DNA from: Bacteroidales bacterium | GTDB taxonomy: Bacteria > Bacteroidota > Bacteroidia > Bacteroidales > Tenuifilaceae | NCBI GenBank assembly: GCA_016931855.1 | Contig: JAFGDZ010000068.1 | Span: 62,001-126,000 of the forward strand | DNA: 64,000 nucleotides | Direction of reading: 5' to 3' | Shown: positions 51,192-60,877 of the stretch, one piece after another | Position numbering within the stretch: the stretch's first letter is position 1 | Layout of the letters: every line of letters starts with the position of its first letter | Program-made: the position numbers and the translations under genes | Notes under the pieces: model-generated | Database searches by the model: none | What the model saw: the letters and a program-made list of their open reading frames with translations, nothing else | What the model was told of the DNA's origin: nothing

Positions 51192-53234
51192 TTACTTCAC
51201 AAAAACTCTAACTACTCGCTTGTCGCCACTTGTTGTTTCAACGTGCAACAGGTAAATACCAGCGCTTAAACCAGCAACGCTAATTGAGTTTTGCCCAGCA
51301 ACCTCTCTTACCATGACTCCAGCAACGCTGAATAGCTTTGCGCGCACCACATTCTCTAGATTGATATGAGTTGTAGCGTAGGTAGGGTAAACACGGAAAT
51401 CGGCAAGTAAGTTGTTGTCTATTCCTGTTGGAGCCTCAACGGTTATTGAGAACGTAACCGAAGCCGATAGAGAGTATGGGTCGGTTGCAGTTACCTTAAC
51501 TTCAATAGTTCCCATATTTTCCTTAGCAGGAGTTCCGGAGATAGTTCCAGCATCGGCATTGTAGGCTAGCCAAGAAGGAAGCACCGAGCCATCTTTTAGT
51601 GTAACGGTAATGGTTAGAGGATCATTATCTGCATCGGAAAATAGGTTTGCAGGAAGAGCTACGGTTAGCACCTCGCTAGCACGAACGGTAGCATTATTAA
51701 TGGTTGCACTTGCAACAGGGGCGTGGTTCTCGCCAATTACAAGAAGGTATGAATCGTAAACATAGTTACCCTCAACCAAAGAGCTTGTAACCTGTGTTCC
51801 AAACATGTTTGCCTTAGCAGCATCGGTAGCTTTAAATATACCTGTTGCCACTAAATTCCCTTGAGATGTTAGAGCAACTCCGCTAACATACTCCAGAGAG
51901 TCGCCACCAAAGGAGTTTGCGGCCCAGGTGCTGGCAGCAAAATCGTATGATGCAAGAAAAACATCGGTAGTATCGTAGTTGGATGCAAGAGATTGGCTCT
52001 CGGTAACATCGAAGGTGCGAGCAAACTCCCCTGCCATATATAACTTGTTGGCTTTAGATATTGCCAACAGCCCTGTGTTATTTGCTGCGTTACCAAAACT
52101 GTGTGCCAGTTCTACTGCACCTGTTTCGGCATTTGCCTGTGCTACAAAATAGTCGGATTTTCCAGCAGAGGTAACTTTAATCGCATCGGAAAGAACCAGT
52201 TCATTCTCAAAGTTACCAGCCAGTGCAAGATTTCCATTTTCCATAACAGAAAGATGAGACACTAGCCCATCGGGCTGATTAGTTGCATCGGCACCTGATG
52301 TTGACACAACGTAAAGATTATCCCAAAGCAATGTCCCTGCTGCGTCTATTTTAGCTACCAAAAAGCCATTAAGCGGATTTGACAGGTATAATGGTACTGT
52401 CCAAGTTTTTGAACCATCAACATACTCCCAATCACCTGTACCATAACAGCTAAAATAGATATCCCCATCTGAATCGTTGGCAATGGCACTACCCTTAACC
52501 AAATTTTGCCCTTCGGCAGCAGCATAAATGGCTCCTGCAGATGTAAAGTCACCAGTAGCTCTATCAATTGCAGCATAGAATGCAGCACCACTAGACAGTG
52601 TAAAACCTCCGCCTAAATCCTGATACTTTGATGTAAACGTACTATTACCTAGGGTAATGCTACAATCGAAAGAACCTGCAAGTAAAACTTTATCATTACT
52701 ACCTGCAACAATGGTGTTAAGTAAAAGGCCTTCGTCAAGCATACCACTAGGATTACCCTCAATAAGTTGATGCCATACCAAAGAACCTTCTGTATTGAAA
52801 CTAAAAAGAAGCGAATGTTTCTCCAAATAGGAGGTAAGGGTAACACTTTGAACATCACCTTTAGCCGAATTTATCTCTTGATCGCCCTTAATGTTGGCTG
52901 CAATCACCAAATTATCGCCAACAAATACGACGCCCACAGGAGATATTGCACCCTTTACATATGCGCCCCAAACAGGCTCGCCATCGGCGCTGTACTTTAG
53001 TATATATGTACTTCCCGACTCAATAGGGGTAAGGGTTTTTCCTGCAAAATCGAACTCAACGTTAAATTGCCCCACCATATACATGGAGTTATCGGGGCCT
53101 ACAGCAACTAGCTCTGTGCTAATTGGCTTATCCATAGGTGTAGCAAACTGAACCAGTTTTTTTGTCACATCTTCGGCCATGCCAGCAATAGTCATGCAGC
53201 AAACGGCCAGCAGTGTAAGGTAAAAATGTCTCAT
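51192..53234 (-). CDS. T9SS-secreted protein with beta-propeller-like repeats and a cadherin-like domain
   Basis: 680 residues. Signal peptide (about 1-20, LLAVCCMTIAGMA), then about 480 residues of repeated strands with phrases such as DNSMYMVGQFNVEFDFAG, NKVLLAGSFDCSITLGNSTF and GNLALAGNFENELVLSD, resembling SBBP-type propeller blades. About residues 505-600 form an Ig-like cadherin-type domain (LPANLFSDADNDPLTITVTL, WLAYNADAGTISGTPA). The last roughly 70 residues are a type-A T9SS tail (DFRVYPTYATTHINLENV, LSAGIYLLHVETTSGDKRVVRVFVK). It should be secreted and surface-attached. It is the last gene of the metalloprotease-SusC-SusD operon. Enzyme residues are not seen, so a binding role is more likely. 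Confidence 0.85.
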   Translation of the reverse strand: MRHFYLTLLAVCCMTIAGMAEDVTKKLVQFATPMDKPISTELVAVGPDNSMYMVGQFNVEFDFAGKTLTPIESGSTYILKYSADGEPVWGAYVKGAISPVGVVFVGDNLVIAANIKGDQEINSAKGDVQSVTLTSYLEKHSLLFSFNTEGSLVWHQLIEGNPSGMLDEGLLLNTIVAGSNDKVLLAGSFDCSITLGNSTFTSKYQDLGGGFTLSSGAAFYAAIDRATGDFTSAGAIYAAAEGQNLVKGSAIANDSDGDIYFSCYGTGDWEYVDGSKTWTVPLYLSNPLNGFLVAKIDAAGTLLWDNLYVVSTSGADATNQPDGLVSHLSVMENGNLALAGNFENELVLSDAIKVTSAGKSDYFVAQANAETGAVELAHSFGNAANNTGLLAISKANKLYMAGEFARTFDVTESQSLASNYDTTDVFLASYDFAASTWAANSFGGDSLEYVSGVALTSQGNLVATGIFKATDAAKANMFGTQVTSSLVEGNYVYDSYLLVIGENHAPVASATINNATVRASEVLTVALPANLFSDADNDPLTITVTLKDGSVLPSWLAYNADAGTISGTPAKENMGTIEVKVTATDPYSLSASVTFSITVEAPTGIDNNLLADFRVYPTYATTHINLENVVRAKLFSVAGVMVREVAGQNSISVAGLSAGIYLLHVETTSGDKRVVRVFVK

Positions 53235-53260
53235 AGTTTTAGGTATTATTTGGTTTTGTA

Positions 53261-54595
53261 CTATAGGTTACTATTGTTCTCCTTTGCTTCCTTGGGAAAA
53301 GGAATGGTGTAACGGGCATCGCCCTGATTAAGGGTAAACGTTTCGCCGTTGAATGTTTTAACAAGCCGAGGTTGGGTGGTGCGACGTAAATCGAACCAGC
53401 GATGCCCCTCAAGGGCAAGCTCACGGTAGCGCTCGGCCAGCACCTCGGTAAGCAAAACATCCTTATCGGCAATAGCCTCAAGGCGCGTCTTCTCCTGTGC
53501 AAAGTAGCTAGCGGTAAGCCTTGTTTGCATCAAGGCAAAAAGATAGGTGCGGCTCTCGTTAAGGTTTCCCGTACGAGCGTAAACCTCGGCAAGGTTAAGG
53601 TATAGCTCTGCAGTACGGAATGAGACCCTAAAGTCTATGCTCCCACCCTTTTTTATGCTAAACACGCCAAGCGCCACCTCCTTAAAGGTTGTGCGCTTGC
53701 GGATATCGCTTGATGGGTACATTGCCACAAGCGAAGCAGAGGGCTTAAGCGCAGCAACATAAGCATCGCGCATTACGTAATCGAGCGCCATTATTGATTC
53801 GGGCGAATCAAACTGACTGGGCACTACTTTGGTACTAGCATTCAAATCCACAAGCTGATTATTATAAACCAACGCTGTAAGCGCTGCGGCTTCGGCTAAG
53901 TCCCAGCTTTCCATGTACAGGTGAACCCGAGCCTCGAACGCTGCTGATGCCGCTTTTGAGAATCGGTAGTGCTCGCCCACGGGCCACATGGTAATGTTAA
54001 GAAGAGTGTTGGCGTTGGCAATATCAGAAAGGATGCTGTTATACACTTCGGAAAGTGTGCTCTTTTTTAGAACCACATCGGTGTTTGTATCCAACGACAG
54101 GGGTATTGCTGGGGTAGCTGCCGCTGTGGCCGCGTTGTAGTGAGGGGCAAACAGGTTTGCTAGAGTAAAGTGCGAATAGGCTCTTAATAGGTAGGCCTCA
54201 CCCACAAGTTGCCTAAAACCCTCATTCTGTTGGCCATCTAAAGCGCTAACATTCTCTATAATATAGTTGGCATTGTAAATAACATAGTAATAATCCTTCC
54301 ACTTAAAATCATCAGAGAAATCATTCTTACCTATATCGTTCCAAGAATAAATATCAAGGTAGTTACTTACATCCATACTATTTGCACCCGTCAAATCAAC
54401 CTCATCGCTACGGAAAGTGGCCAATCCCCTATCTGCAGGAAATTTGGAGTAGGCATTAGTTATAAGAGCGCGATACTGCTCCTGTGTTTCGGGAATAACG
54501 CGCCCAACGGGCTTGATATCCAAGAAGTCGTCGCACGATGATAAAAGTACCGTAAGTATAAGTAGTACTACTGCTGCTCTGCTCTTCATAATCAT
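53261..54595 (-). CDS. SusD/RagB-family surface lipoprotein
   Basis: 444 residues; a lipoprotein signal with lipobox LLSSC (Cys near 21). The body matches the SusD/RagB family: DFLDIKPVGRVIPETQEQYRALITNAYSKFP, YYVIYNANYIIENVSALDG, LVGEAYLLRAYSHFTLANLFAPHY, with TPR-like helices, and a C-terminal RELALEGHRWFDLRR. It forms the lid of the SusC transporter encoded just upstream and captures the substrate at the cell surface. Two in-frame ATGs (54595 and 54589) are possible starts. Confidence 0.94.
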   Translation of the reverse strand: MIMKSRAAVVLLILTVLLSSCDDFLDIKPVGRVIPETQEQYRALITNAYSKFPADRGLATFRSDEVDLTGANSMDVSNYLDIYSWNDIGKNDFSDDFKWKDYYYVIYNANYIIENVSALDGQQNEGFRQLVGEAYLLRAYSHFTLANLFAPHYNAATAAATPAIPLSLDTNTDVVLKKSTLSEVYNSILSDIANANTLLNITMWPVGEHYRFSKAASAAFEARVHLYMESWDLAEAAALTALVYNNQLVDLNASTKVVPSQFDSPESIMALDYVMRDAYVAALKPSASLVAMYPSSDIRKRTTFKEVALGVFSIKKGGSIDFRVSFRTAELYLNLAEVYARTGNLNESRTYLFALMQTRLTASYFAQEKTRLEAIADKDVLLTEVLAERYRELALEGHRWFDLRRTTQPRLVKTFNGETFTLNQGDARYTIPFPKEAKENNSNL

Positions 54596-54665
54596 ATTTT
54601 TAATGGCGTGTAACAGCGGTGCTATTACTTGCCGTATTTCATCAACAATTCAAAAAAAACAAACA

Positions 54666-57600
54666 CTAGAAACTTAAGTTCACGCTAAGCGTAACCGATT
54701 TTGGGATTGGCTGCGCAAAGGGGTTCTTCATTGTTTCGGGATCAAGAAAACCCTCGTAATCGAACCCGTAAACTAGCAGGTTCTTAGCCTCAAGGTTAAC
54801 CTTTAGGTTCTGAACACGTAGCTTTTTGGCAAGCTTCTCGGGAACGCTGTAGCCTATACGTACGGACTGTAAGCGTACATAACCCGCATCGCGTAGCCAA
54901 AGCGAGAAGGACTGATCGTAGCCAAAATCGCTGTAACCACCATACTCAGCAACCCTAGTGCCACCAAGAGCATCCTCCGAGATTAAGCGGGGTAGCGTGC
55001 CCTCCTCATTGTTAAAGGTCCACGAGTTAAGTATATCGCCACTTACATTTAAGCCCCTGTCGTAACTAGTTAATCGGTAGTATGGCTGAATAAGGTATTT
55101 ATTACCAAAGTTTGTAACTACCGATGCGTAAAAGTCCCAGTTCTTATAGCGAACAATATTGGTAAAGCCACCACTGTAGGGAGCCTCATCGGTACCAGAG
55201 TAGTTGTAAACGCTGCGCTCATCGAGAGCCGACAGGCCACGCTCAACGCTCCCCCCAACACCCTGACGAAGCTGTAGCAGATCCGTTAGCAGAACAGCCT
55301 GGCCGTTTGCATCGTAAATTAGAGGATACCCAAACTCGTCGAGCCCAGCATAGGGCAAGGTAAATATTGCGCCAATGGGATAGCCCTCTGTAACAGGTGT
55401 GCGCTGGTCGCTACGAACGGTTACGCGGTTTATCCTATTGTAGTTGTAAGCAAAGTTAAGCTGAGCATCCCAGCTAAGCTTCTCGGTTTTAAGAAGCAGT
55501 GCAGAAAGGTTTAGCTCAATTCCCCTATTGGTAAGGCTAGACCAGTTAATGGTGGTGTACGCAAAACCTGTTTCCAGAGGAAGCTGTTTCATCCCAATAA
55601 GGTCGGTACTCTCGCGCTGATAGTAATCGGCACTTAGCTTATAGCGATTACGGATAATGGCCAAATCGAAACCGAAGTTGTAGGTTGATGTTTTCTCCCA
55701 GCGTAGGCGCTCATTTGGTGGCGATGAAACGGTAATATTAGGCTCGTTTACCCCAGGCAGTATGTTTACATCGGGCTTCCACTCCCCTACTAATTTTGGC
55801 GATGTGGACTTATCGATATTCCCCTGCAAGCCGTAGGATGCCCTAATGCGCAAATCGCTTAACCAGCTAACATTCTTAAGGAAAGCCTCCTCCGAAGCAC
55901 GCCACAAGCCGCTAACAGAGTATAAGGGAAGGTAACGGTACTTAGGATCGACCCCAAAAATATTGCTCCCATCGTACCGTATGCTTGAGCCCAAGGTGTA
56001 ACGGCGCTTATAGGTATAAGAACCTGTTCCAAAGAACGATATAAAAGCATTCTCGTAGTAGTTTCTACGGAATAACGGGAACACTCCCGCATAGCTCTCA
56101 TCGGGGTAAATAACTGGTTTTGACGTAAGGGTATTAGGATCGTAACCATATGCAGCAGAGAAGATAGACTCCTCGGTAGAGCGGCGCAGCTCGTTACCCA
56201 CCATAACCTCAAACTCATGGTAATCGCCAACCAGCTTGCTGTAGCGTAGCATATTCTTTAGCGTGTACTGGAACGTTGTGGCATCGGTATTCTTAATGAC
56301 GCCCCCGGTTGGAATAAATGGCCCAGTTACAAGTCGGCTCATCTCAATCTCCTTGCGGGCTGAGTAACTATTCTCGCCAGAGTACGCCTGAACATTCTTT
56401 ACGTCGTACTGAACGCCGTACTGAACATCGAGCACAAGGGCAGGAAGAATTCTGTATGATAGATCGAAGATGGCGTTCATAGACTTCACCTTCATGCTAT
56501 TACTGGTATTGCTGCGCTCCTCGAAAATATTGAACGGAATATTTCCACCTTTGCCATAGCCCTGCATATCGGGGTCGTAAACATAGCTGCCATCGGCATC
56601 CTTTACCGTTAGGTATGGATTAGCCCTACGAGAGTAGAACAAAGGGTTGGTAAACCCATCGGTAAGCGTTAGGTACGATGTGTTCTCGCGCTGATTTGCA
56701 AAAATACTTGCCCCAACGGTTAGCCTCTCCGAGAACTTATAATCGGTTTTAGCCGTAATGCTGTAACGGGTTGATCCTACCCCAATGGTAGTACCCTTTT
56801 CATCGTAAAAGCCTGTAGATAGGAAATAGTTAGCCTCTTCGTTTCCGCCCGAAATACTTACGTAGTGATCCTGGCTAACGGAGCTACGGAATAAAAGATC
56901 GTTCCAATCTGTGTTTACGTTACGTAGGGAATTAATTTGCGACTGCGCATCGGCAGAAAGCGCATCCCATCCACCGTTAACAAAGGAACCGGTTTCGCCC
57001 AAACCGCCAAGGATGCGAGCAACGCCACCCTTATCCTTTAGGTAGTCGTAATCGCTACGGAGCAGGGCTAGTTCCAAATCAACCTTTTGACTTGATGTTA
57101 AAAGATTTAGCCTTGAGATATCGGCTTTACCCACAACCGATGTTTTTCCGCTGTAGTTAACGCGCACATTCCCCTTTTTTCCCTTTTTTGTGGTGATAAC
57201 AATAACTCCATTGGCCGCACGCGCACCGTAGATAGCGGTAGCCGCAGCGTCCTTTAACACAGTAACACTCTCTATATCGGCAGGGTTAATACCCGCAATG
57301 GCCGATGAGTAAAGCTGGTCTATATTACTATCAGATAAATCGGGCAAATCCGTTCCCTCCAGGGGCATCCCATCGAGCACCCAGAGCGGATCCTGCGTTC
57401 CGTTTAACGAGGATGTACCCCTAATCCTAATTTTAGCAGGAGCACCAGGAGCACCCGAAACCGATGCTACGCTTACCCCTGCCATTTGACCTTGCAGCAT
57501 TTGATCAACACTCATGGCCACCTGAGGCGTTTCCTGTAGCGAAATTTTGCTCACCGACGAGGTGTTTTTTCGCCTATCAACTTTACCATAACCAGTAACC

Positions 57601-57956
57601 ACAACGGCATCAAGGGTTTGTGTTTCGGCCTGAAGCCGAACCGTAACAAATTCGGCACCCTTAACATCAACAAATTCGGCCTTATAGCCCAAGTACTGTA
57701 CGGTTATACGATCAGTTTCGGCAGGAACGGAAATAACGAAACGTCCATCCAAGTCGGTAATAGTTCCAAACGAGCTATTTAGCTCATCAGAATTAGGTTT
57801 TAAAGCAACAACAGAAGCCCCAATAAGGGGCATCTGGTCGGCTTTATCAAGTACAATTCCCTTCACCTCACGCTTAGCCTGGGCAAATACATTAGCCCCT
57901 TGCAGCGCAAGCATAAGCCCTAAGCTAATTGCAACAAAAACAGCTCTTCTTGTCAT
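54666..57956 (-). CDS. SusC/RagA-family TonB-linked outer-membrane transporter
   Basis: About 1096 residues from the ATG at 57956; the frame extends two codons to a TTG that is unlikely to be used. Signal peptide, a carboxypeptidase-D-like domain (about 30-112, KREVKGIVLDKADQMPLIGASV), TonB box region (TLDAVVVTGYGKVDRR), plug (VLKDAAATAIYGARAANGVIVITTKKG) and a 22-stranded barrel ending SVTLSVNLSF. With SusD it imports large nutrients across the outer membrane. The absence of nearby sugar enzymes and the presence of proteases point to peptides, as for RagAB; this is inferred. Confidence 0.95.
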   Translation of the reverse strand: MTRRAVFVAISLGLMLALQGANVFAQAKREVKGIVLDKADQMPLIGASVVALKPNSDELNSSFGTITDLDGRFVISVPAETDRITVQYLGYKAEFVDVKGAEFVTVRLQAETQTLDAVVVTGYGKVDRRKNTSSVSKISLQETPQVAMSVDQMLQGQMAGVSVASVSGAPGAPAKIRIRGTSSLNGTQDPLWVLDGMPLEGTDLPDLSDSNIDQLYSSAIAGINPADIESVTVLKDAAATAIYGARAANGVIVITTKKGKKGNVRVNYSGKTSVVGKADISRLNLLTSSQKVDLELALLRSDYDYLKDKGGVARILGGLGETGSFVNGGWDALSADAQSQINSLRNVNTDWNDLLFRSSVSQDHYVSISGGNEEANYFLSTGFYDEKGTTIGVGSTRYSITAKTDYKFSERLTVGASIFANQRENTSYLTLTDGFTNPLFYSRRANPYLTVKDADGSYVYDPDMQGYGKGGNIPFNIFEERSNTSNSMKVKSMNAIFDLSYRILPALVLDVQYGVQYDVKNVQAYSGENSYSARKEIEMSRLVTGPFIPTGGVIKNTDATTFQYTLKNMLRYSKLVGDYHEFEVMVGNELRRSTEESIFSAAYGYDPNTLTSKPVIYPDESYAGVFPLFRRNYYENAFISFFGTGSYTYKRRYTLGSSIRYDGSNIFGVDPKYRYLPLYSVSGLWRASEEAFLKNVSWLSDLRIRASYGLQGNIDKSTSPKLVGEWKPDVNILPGVNEPNITVSSPPNERLRWEKTSTYNFGFDLAIIRNRYKLSADYYQRESTDLIGMKQLPLETGFAYTTINWSSLTNRGIELNLSALLLKTEKLSWDAQLNFAYNYNRINRVTVRSDQRTPVTEGYPIGAIFTLPYAGLDEFGYPLIYDANGQAVLLTDLLQLRQGVGGSVERGLSALDERSVYNYSGTDEAPYSGGFTNIVRYKNWDFYASVVTNFGNKYLIQPYYRLTSYDRGLNVSGDILNSWTFNNEEGTLPRLISEDALGGTRVAEYGGYSDFGYDQSFSLWLRDAGYVRLQSVRIGYSVPEKLAKKLRVQNLKVNLEAKNLLVYGFDYEGFLDPETMKNPFAQPIPKSVTLSVNLSF

Positions 57957-58013
57957 CAACAAAATATTTAGCGGTACAAACCAGTTGATTTTTCAAATCC
58001 AAATAAAAATGCA

Positions 58014-60662
58014 CTACTCAGCCTTAAGCGCATCGTTAATACGCATAACTAAATCCTGATAGTGGTATCGGGTAGCAGCATCGGCAGCACTAAGCCTTTG
58101 CTGCAACAAATTGCGAATACGGAGCAGCTCACCACGCTTTACAGACACAATATCGGACACACGGTTCAGCTGTGTAAACTTAATTTTACGGGTTGCACTA
58201 TAAAAAGATACATCCTGATTATGAGTACAGTTAGCATGACTGCAAAGGTGATGCGCCCCAACCTTGGGTTCCAACGCTAATTGAGCAAGAGCCTTTTTCT
58301 CCTTTCGGGCAGCGCCCCTATCGCTTGCAATAATTAGCGCATCAACATAGCCCTTTTGCGCCACCCGATCCTGTATTGTTAGCATCTGGCCACGGCGAGT
58401 CTTAGCAAACAACGCCTCGTTAAGCTGATTTAGTAAATCAAGAGCAGAGTATGCGTTTTTACCGTTTAGCGCCTCGTTCTCGTACATACGAGCCAAACGC
58501 TCCTCGCTTAGTATATCCCAGAATATGTACGACTGGTAGTTCTTTAGCAGCTCCAGCGGCGCAAACTCATAGTATCCGTTTGGAGAGTTCTTTACAGGGT
58601 AAACCTTTGTGAAGATATCGTTGCCAAACAACCACTCGGGGTACGTTAGCACCTCATCAATTAGGTAGGTTACCGATTTATACTGAATATCCTTTGGTAC
58701 AAACACATAAGAAGGGCCATCGGCCAAGTAATGCCTATCGTTAAGGTAAATACCCCCCACATTAGCAAGCACATGGTAAGAGTACAAATGCCACTGATCT
58801 AGGATATCGTGAAGGAATTTACCCGCCTCAATGTAGTTCCCCTCCTCGGCCTTGGTCCAATCCAGCACCTGAGGGAGAATAGTTTTTAAGCTTTTAACCC
58901 CAAGGGTTGAAGCAGCAACGGCATCGCTGCCAATATCCTCACTCTGAGAGCGAGGGTCAACCACCTCGCGAGGATCTTGCTGTGGGCCATAGAAGTAAAG
59001 CGGATTGTTTTTATGCTGCGCAATAAAAGCATTAACCTTAGCCTCCTCTTCGAAAGGAGTTGCTGCGCCATAGTAACGGTAGGCAAACTCAATGGCGTAC
59101 TTATCGTACTCGCCAATTTGAGGGGTTAGCATGGAAACCCCATCGCCTGGCTGAGCTACGTAGTTAAAGCGCGCATAGTCCATAATTGACGATGCGGTTC
59201 CAGATGTTGATGTAAAGGAGGGAGAGCGCAGCGAATCGACACTATAGGCAAACGATGCCGCCATGTTGTGAGCAAGGCCTAGCGTGTGGCCAATTTCGTG
59301 CGACGACACAAAGCGGATGGCCTCGCCCATGTACTCGTCGGAAAACACATTCCCCTGTCCCGCAGGGTTTAACAAACCCGTTTGCAAGCGAACCCAGCGG
59401 TGTAGCGCCCCCATTACGTTGTGCCACCAAATAACATCGGCCTCAATAATTTCGCCGCTACGAGGATCCATAACCGATGGGCCCATGGCATTAGCCAACG
59501 ATGAGGCAGCATAGGTTACAACGGAGTAGCGAACATCATCGGGGTCGAAGTTAGAATCGGTTGTAGGCGCATCCATTGCCACAATGGCGTTTTTGAAACC
59601 CGCGCGCTCAAAGGCGGCTTGCCAATCCTCTATTCCCAGTTTAATGTACTTACGCCATTGTGGGGGTGTTGCCGGATCGATATAGTAAACAATTGGCTTA
59701 GCAGGCTCAACCAGCTCCCCTTTAAAGTACCGCTCCATATCCTCAGGCTTAGGCTCTAAGCGCCAACGGGTAACCAGTTCGCGCTTATCAACGCTTTGCT
59801 GCTTATCGGTAATGTACCATTTAGGCACAGTAAAAAGGCCAACGCGCTCATCGGCAAAGCGAGGAACCATTGGTTTTTCAGGAAGCAGTACGATATTGGT
59901 AGTAACCTCTACGGTAAGGAAAGCATCCTCCTCGGCACCCGGAATGCGCGTAGAAAGCTCCGAGCGGGCAATTAGGTTATCGTGAAAGCTCTTAATGTGC
60001 TTAATTCTGGAGATATCCTTTATTGGAGACGTTCCAATGCCTAGTATCCCAAATATATTCTGAATGCTGTTGCTGCTACCATCGAATAGCTTATTCACCT
60101 TAACCACAACGGCGGTTGAGTCGGCATTAAAGCACTCTACAGAAAAGCTCTCGCTAATGGTAGATATAAAGTTATCGAGAACCGAGGCGTGAATTGCATC
60201 GTTGGGATCACTCTCAACCAAAGGCTTATTCTCACGGATATACAGCTTCTTTTGGTCGGGAGCAAACTCAAGGTTGAGCATCAGGTTCTGGTAGTTTATT
60301 CCCTTGTTTAAACCCGTGTCGTTTAGTTTTGCGCTAACCTTAGACACCTTATTAACAACAAGCAAATCGCGACCAAGCACGGCAAAGGGAACCTCCATAA
60401 AGTAATCGTCCTTTACCTTGTAAATATTAACAAACCCCGAATCGGAATTTGCGGTTGATGTAACAACCTCGGCAAATTTTTTAAGCCCTCCTTTTCCAGA
60501 TTCCTCCTTTTTCTCATCGGAAGCCTTATCCTTCTTTCCCTTTTTCCACTTCCAAGGTGAAGATGAAAAAGAAGAACTAGGAGCAACTGCTGTCTCTGAA
60601 AAAGAAGGGCTCCAACCCAAACTTAGTACAACTACTAAACCTAAACCTAAAATTGTTCTCAT
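58014..60662 (-). CDS. zinc-dependent metalloprotease (DUF5117/DUF5118 type)
   Basis: About 882 residues from the ATG at 60662; the ORF reaches back to a TTG at 60707. A signal peptide (LGLGLVVVLSLGWSPSFS) precedes a basic linker (KWKKGKKDK), the N-terminal domains with FMEVPFAVLGRDLLVVNKVSK, and a metzincin-like catalytic site HEIGHTLGLAH (His455, Glu456, His459, His465) followed by a SIMDYARFNY Met-turn. The long extracellular protein would degrade proteins outside the cell or in the periplasm. It is encoded about 57 bases upstream of susC and probably heads the operon. It has no T9SS tail. Confidence 0.92.
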   Translation of the reverse strand: MRTILGLGLVVVLSLGWSPSFSETAVAPSSSFSSSPWKWKKGKKDKASDEKKEESGKGGLKKFAEVVTSTANSDSGFVNIYKVKDDYFMEVPFAVLGRDLLVVNKVSKVSAKLNDTGLNKGINYQNLMLNLEFAPDQKKLYIRENKPLVESDPNDAIHASVLDNFISTISESFSVECFNADSTAVVVKVNKLFDGSSNSIQNIFGILGIGTSPIKDISRIKHIKSFHDNLIARSELSTRIPGAEEDAFLTVEVTTNIVLLPEKPMVPRFADERVGLFTVPKWYITDKQQSVDKRELVTRWRLEPKPEDMERYFKGELVEPAKPIVYYIDPATPPQWRKYIKLGIEDWQAAFERAGFKNAIVAMDAPTTDSNFDPDDVRYSVVTYAASSLANAMGPSVMDPRSGEIIEADVIWWHNVMGALHRWVRLQTGLLNPAGQGNVFSDEYMGEAIRFVSSHEIGHTLGLAHNMAASFAYSVDSLRSPSFTSTSGTASSIMDYARFNYVAQPGDGVSMLTPQIGEYDKYAIEFAYRYYGAATPFEEEAKVNAFIAQHKNNPLYFYGPQQDPREVVDPRSQSEDIGSDAVAASTLGVKSLKTILPQVLDWTKAEEGNYIEAGKFLHDILDQWHLYSYHVLANVGGIYLNDRHYLADGPSYVFVPKDIQYKSVTYLIDEVLTYPEWLFGNDIFTKVYPVKNSPNGYYEFAPLELLKNYQSYIFWDILSEERLARMYENEALNGKNAYSALDLLNQLNEALFAKTRRGQMLTIQDRVAQKGYVDALIIASDRGAARKEKKALAQLALEPKVGAHHLCSHANCTHNQDVSFYSATRKIKFTQLNRVSDIVSVKRGELLRIRNLLQQRLSAADAATRYHYQDLVMRINDALKAE

Positions 60663-60733
60663 ATATAGTGAAATATCTAGTGTTATCAACTTTGTCAAAA
60701 ATCTCAATAACAGTAGAGTTCACCAAAAAGAAA

Positions 60734-60771
60734 GGAGTGAAGAGGGAAAAAGAGGGAGTGAAGAGGGAAAA
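60734..60771. repeat. tandem 17-base purine-rich repeat
   Basis: GGAGTGAAGAGGGAAAA at 60734-60750 is repeated exactly at 60755-60771, four bases apart (period 21). The tract is almost purely purine on the plus strand. It lies in the 215-base divergent region between the metalloprotease and C10 peptidase genes. Confidence 0.75.
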
Positions 60772-60877
60772 GAATCAGCAAAGCGATTAGAACAGGTGAC
60801 TACAGTCATGTTTTTATTACATATTTTTTCATAATATTGCATTACAATTAACCTAAAATAACACTAAGACAACCTAA

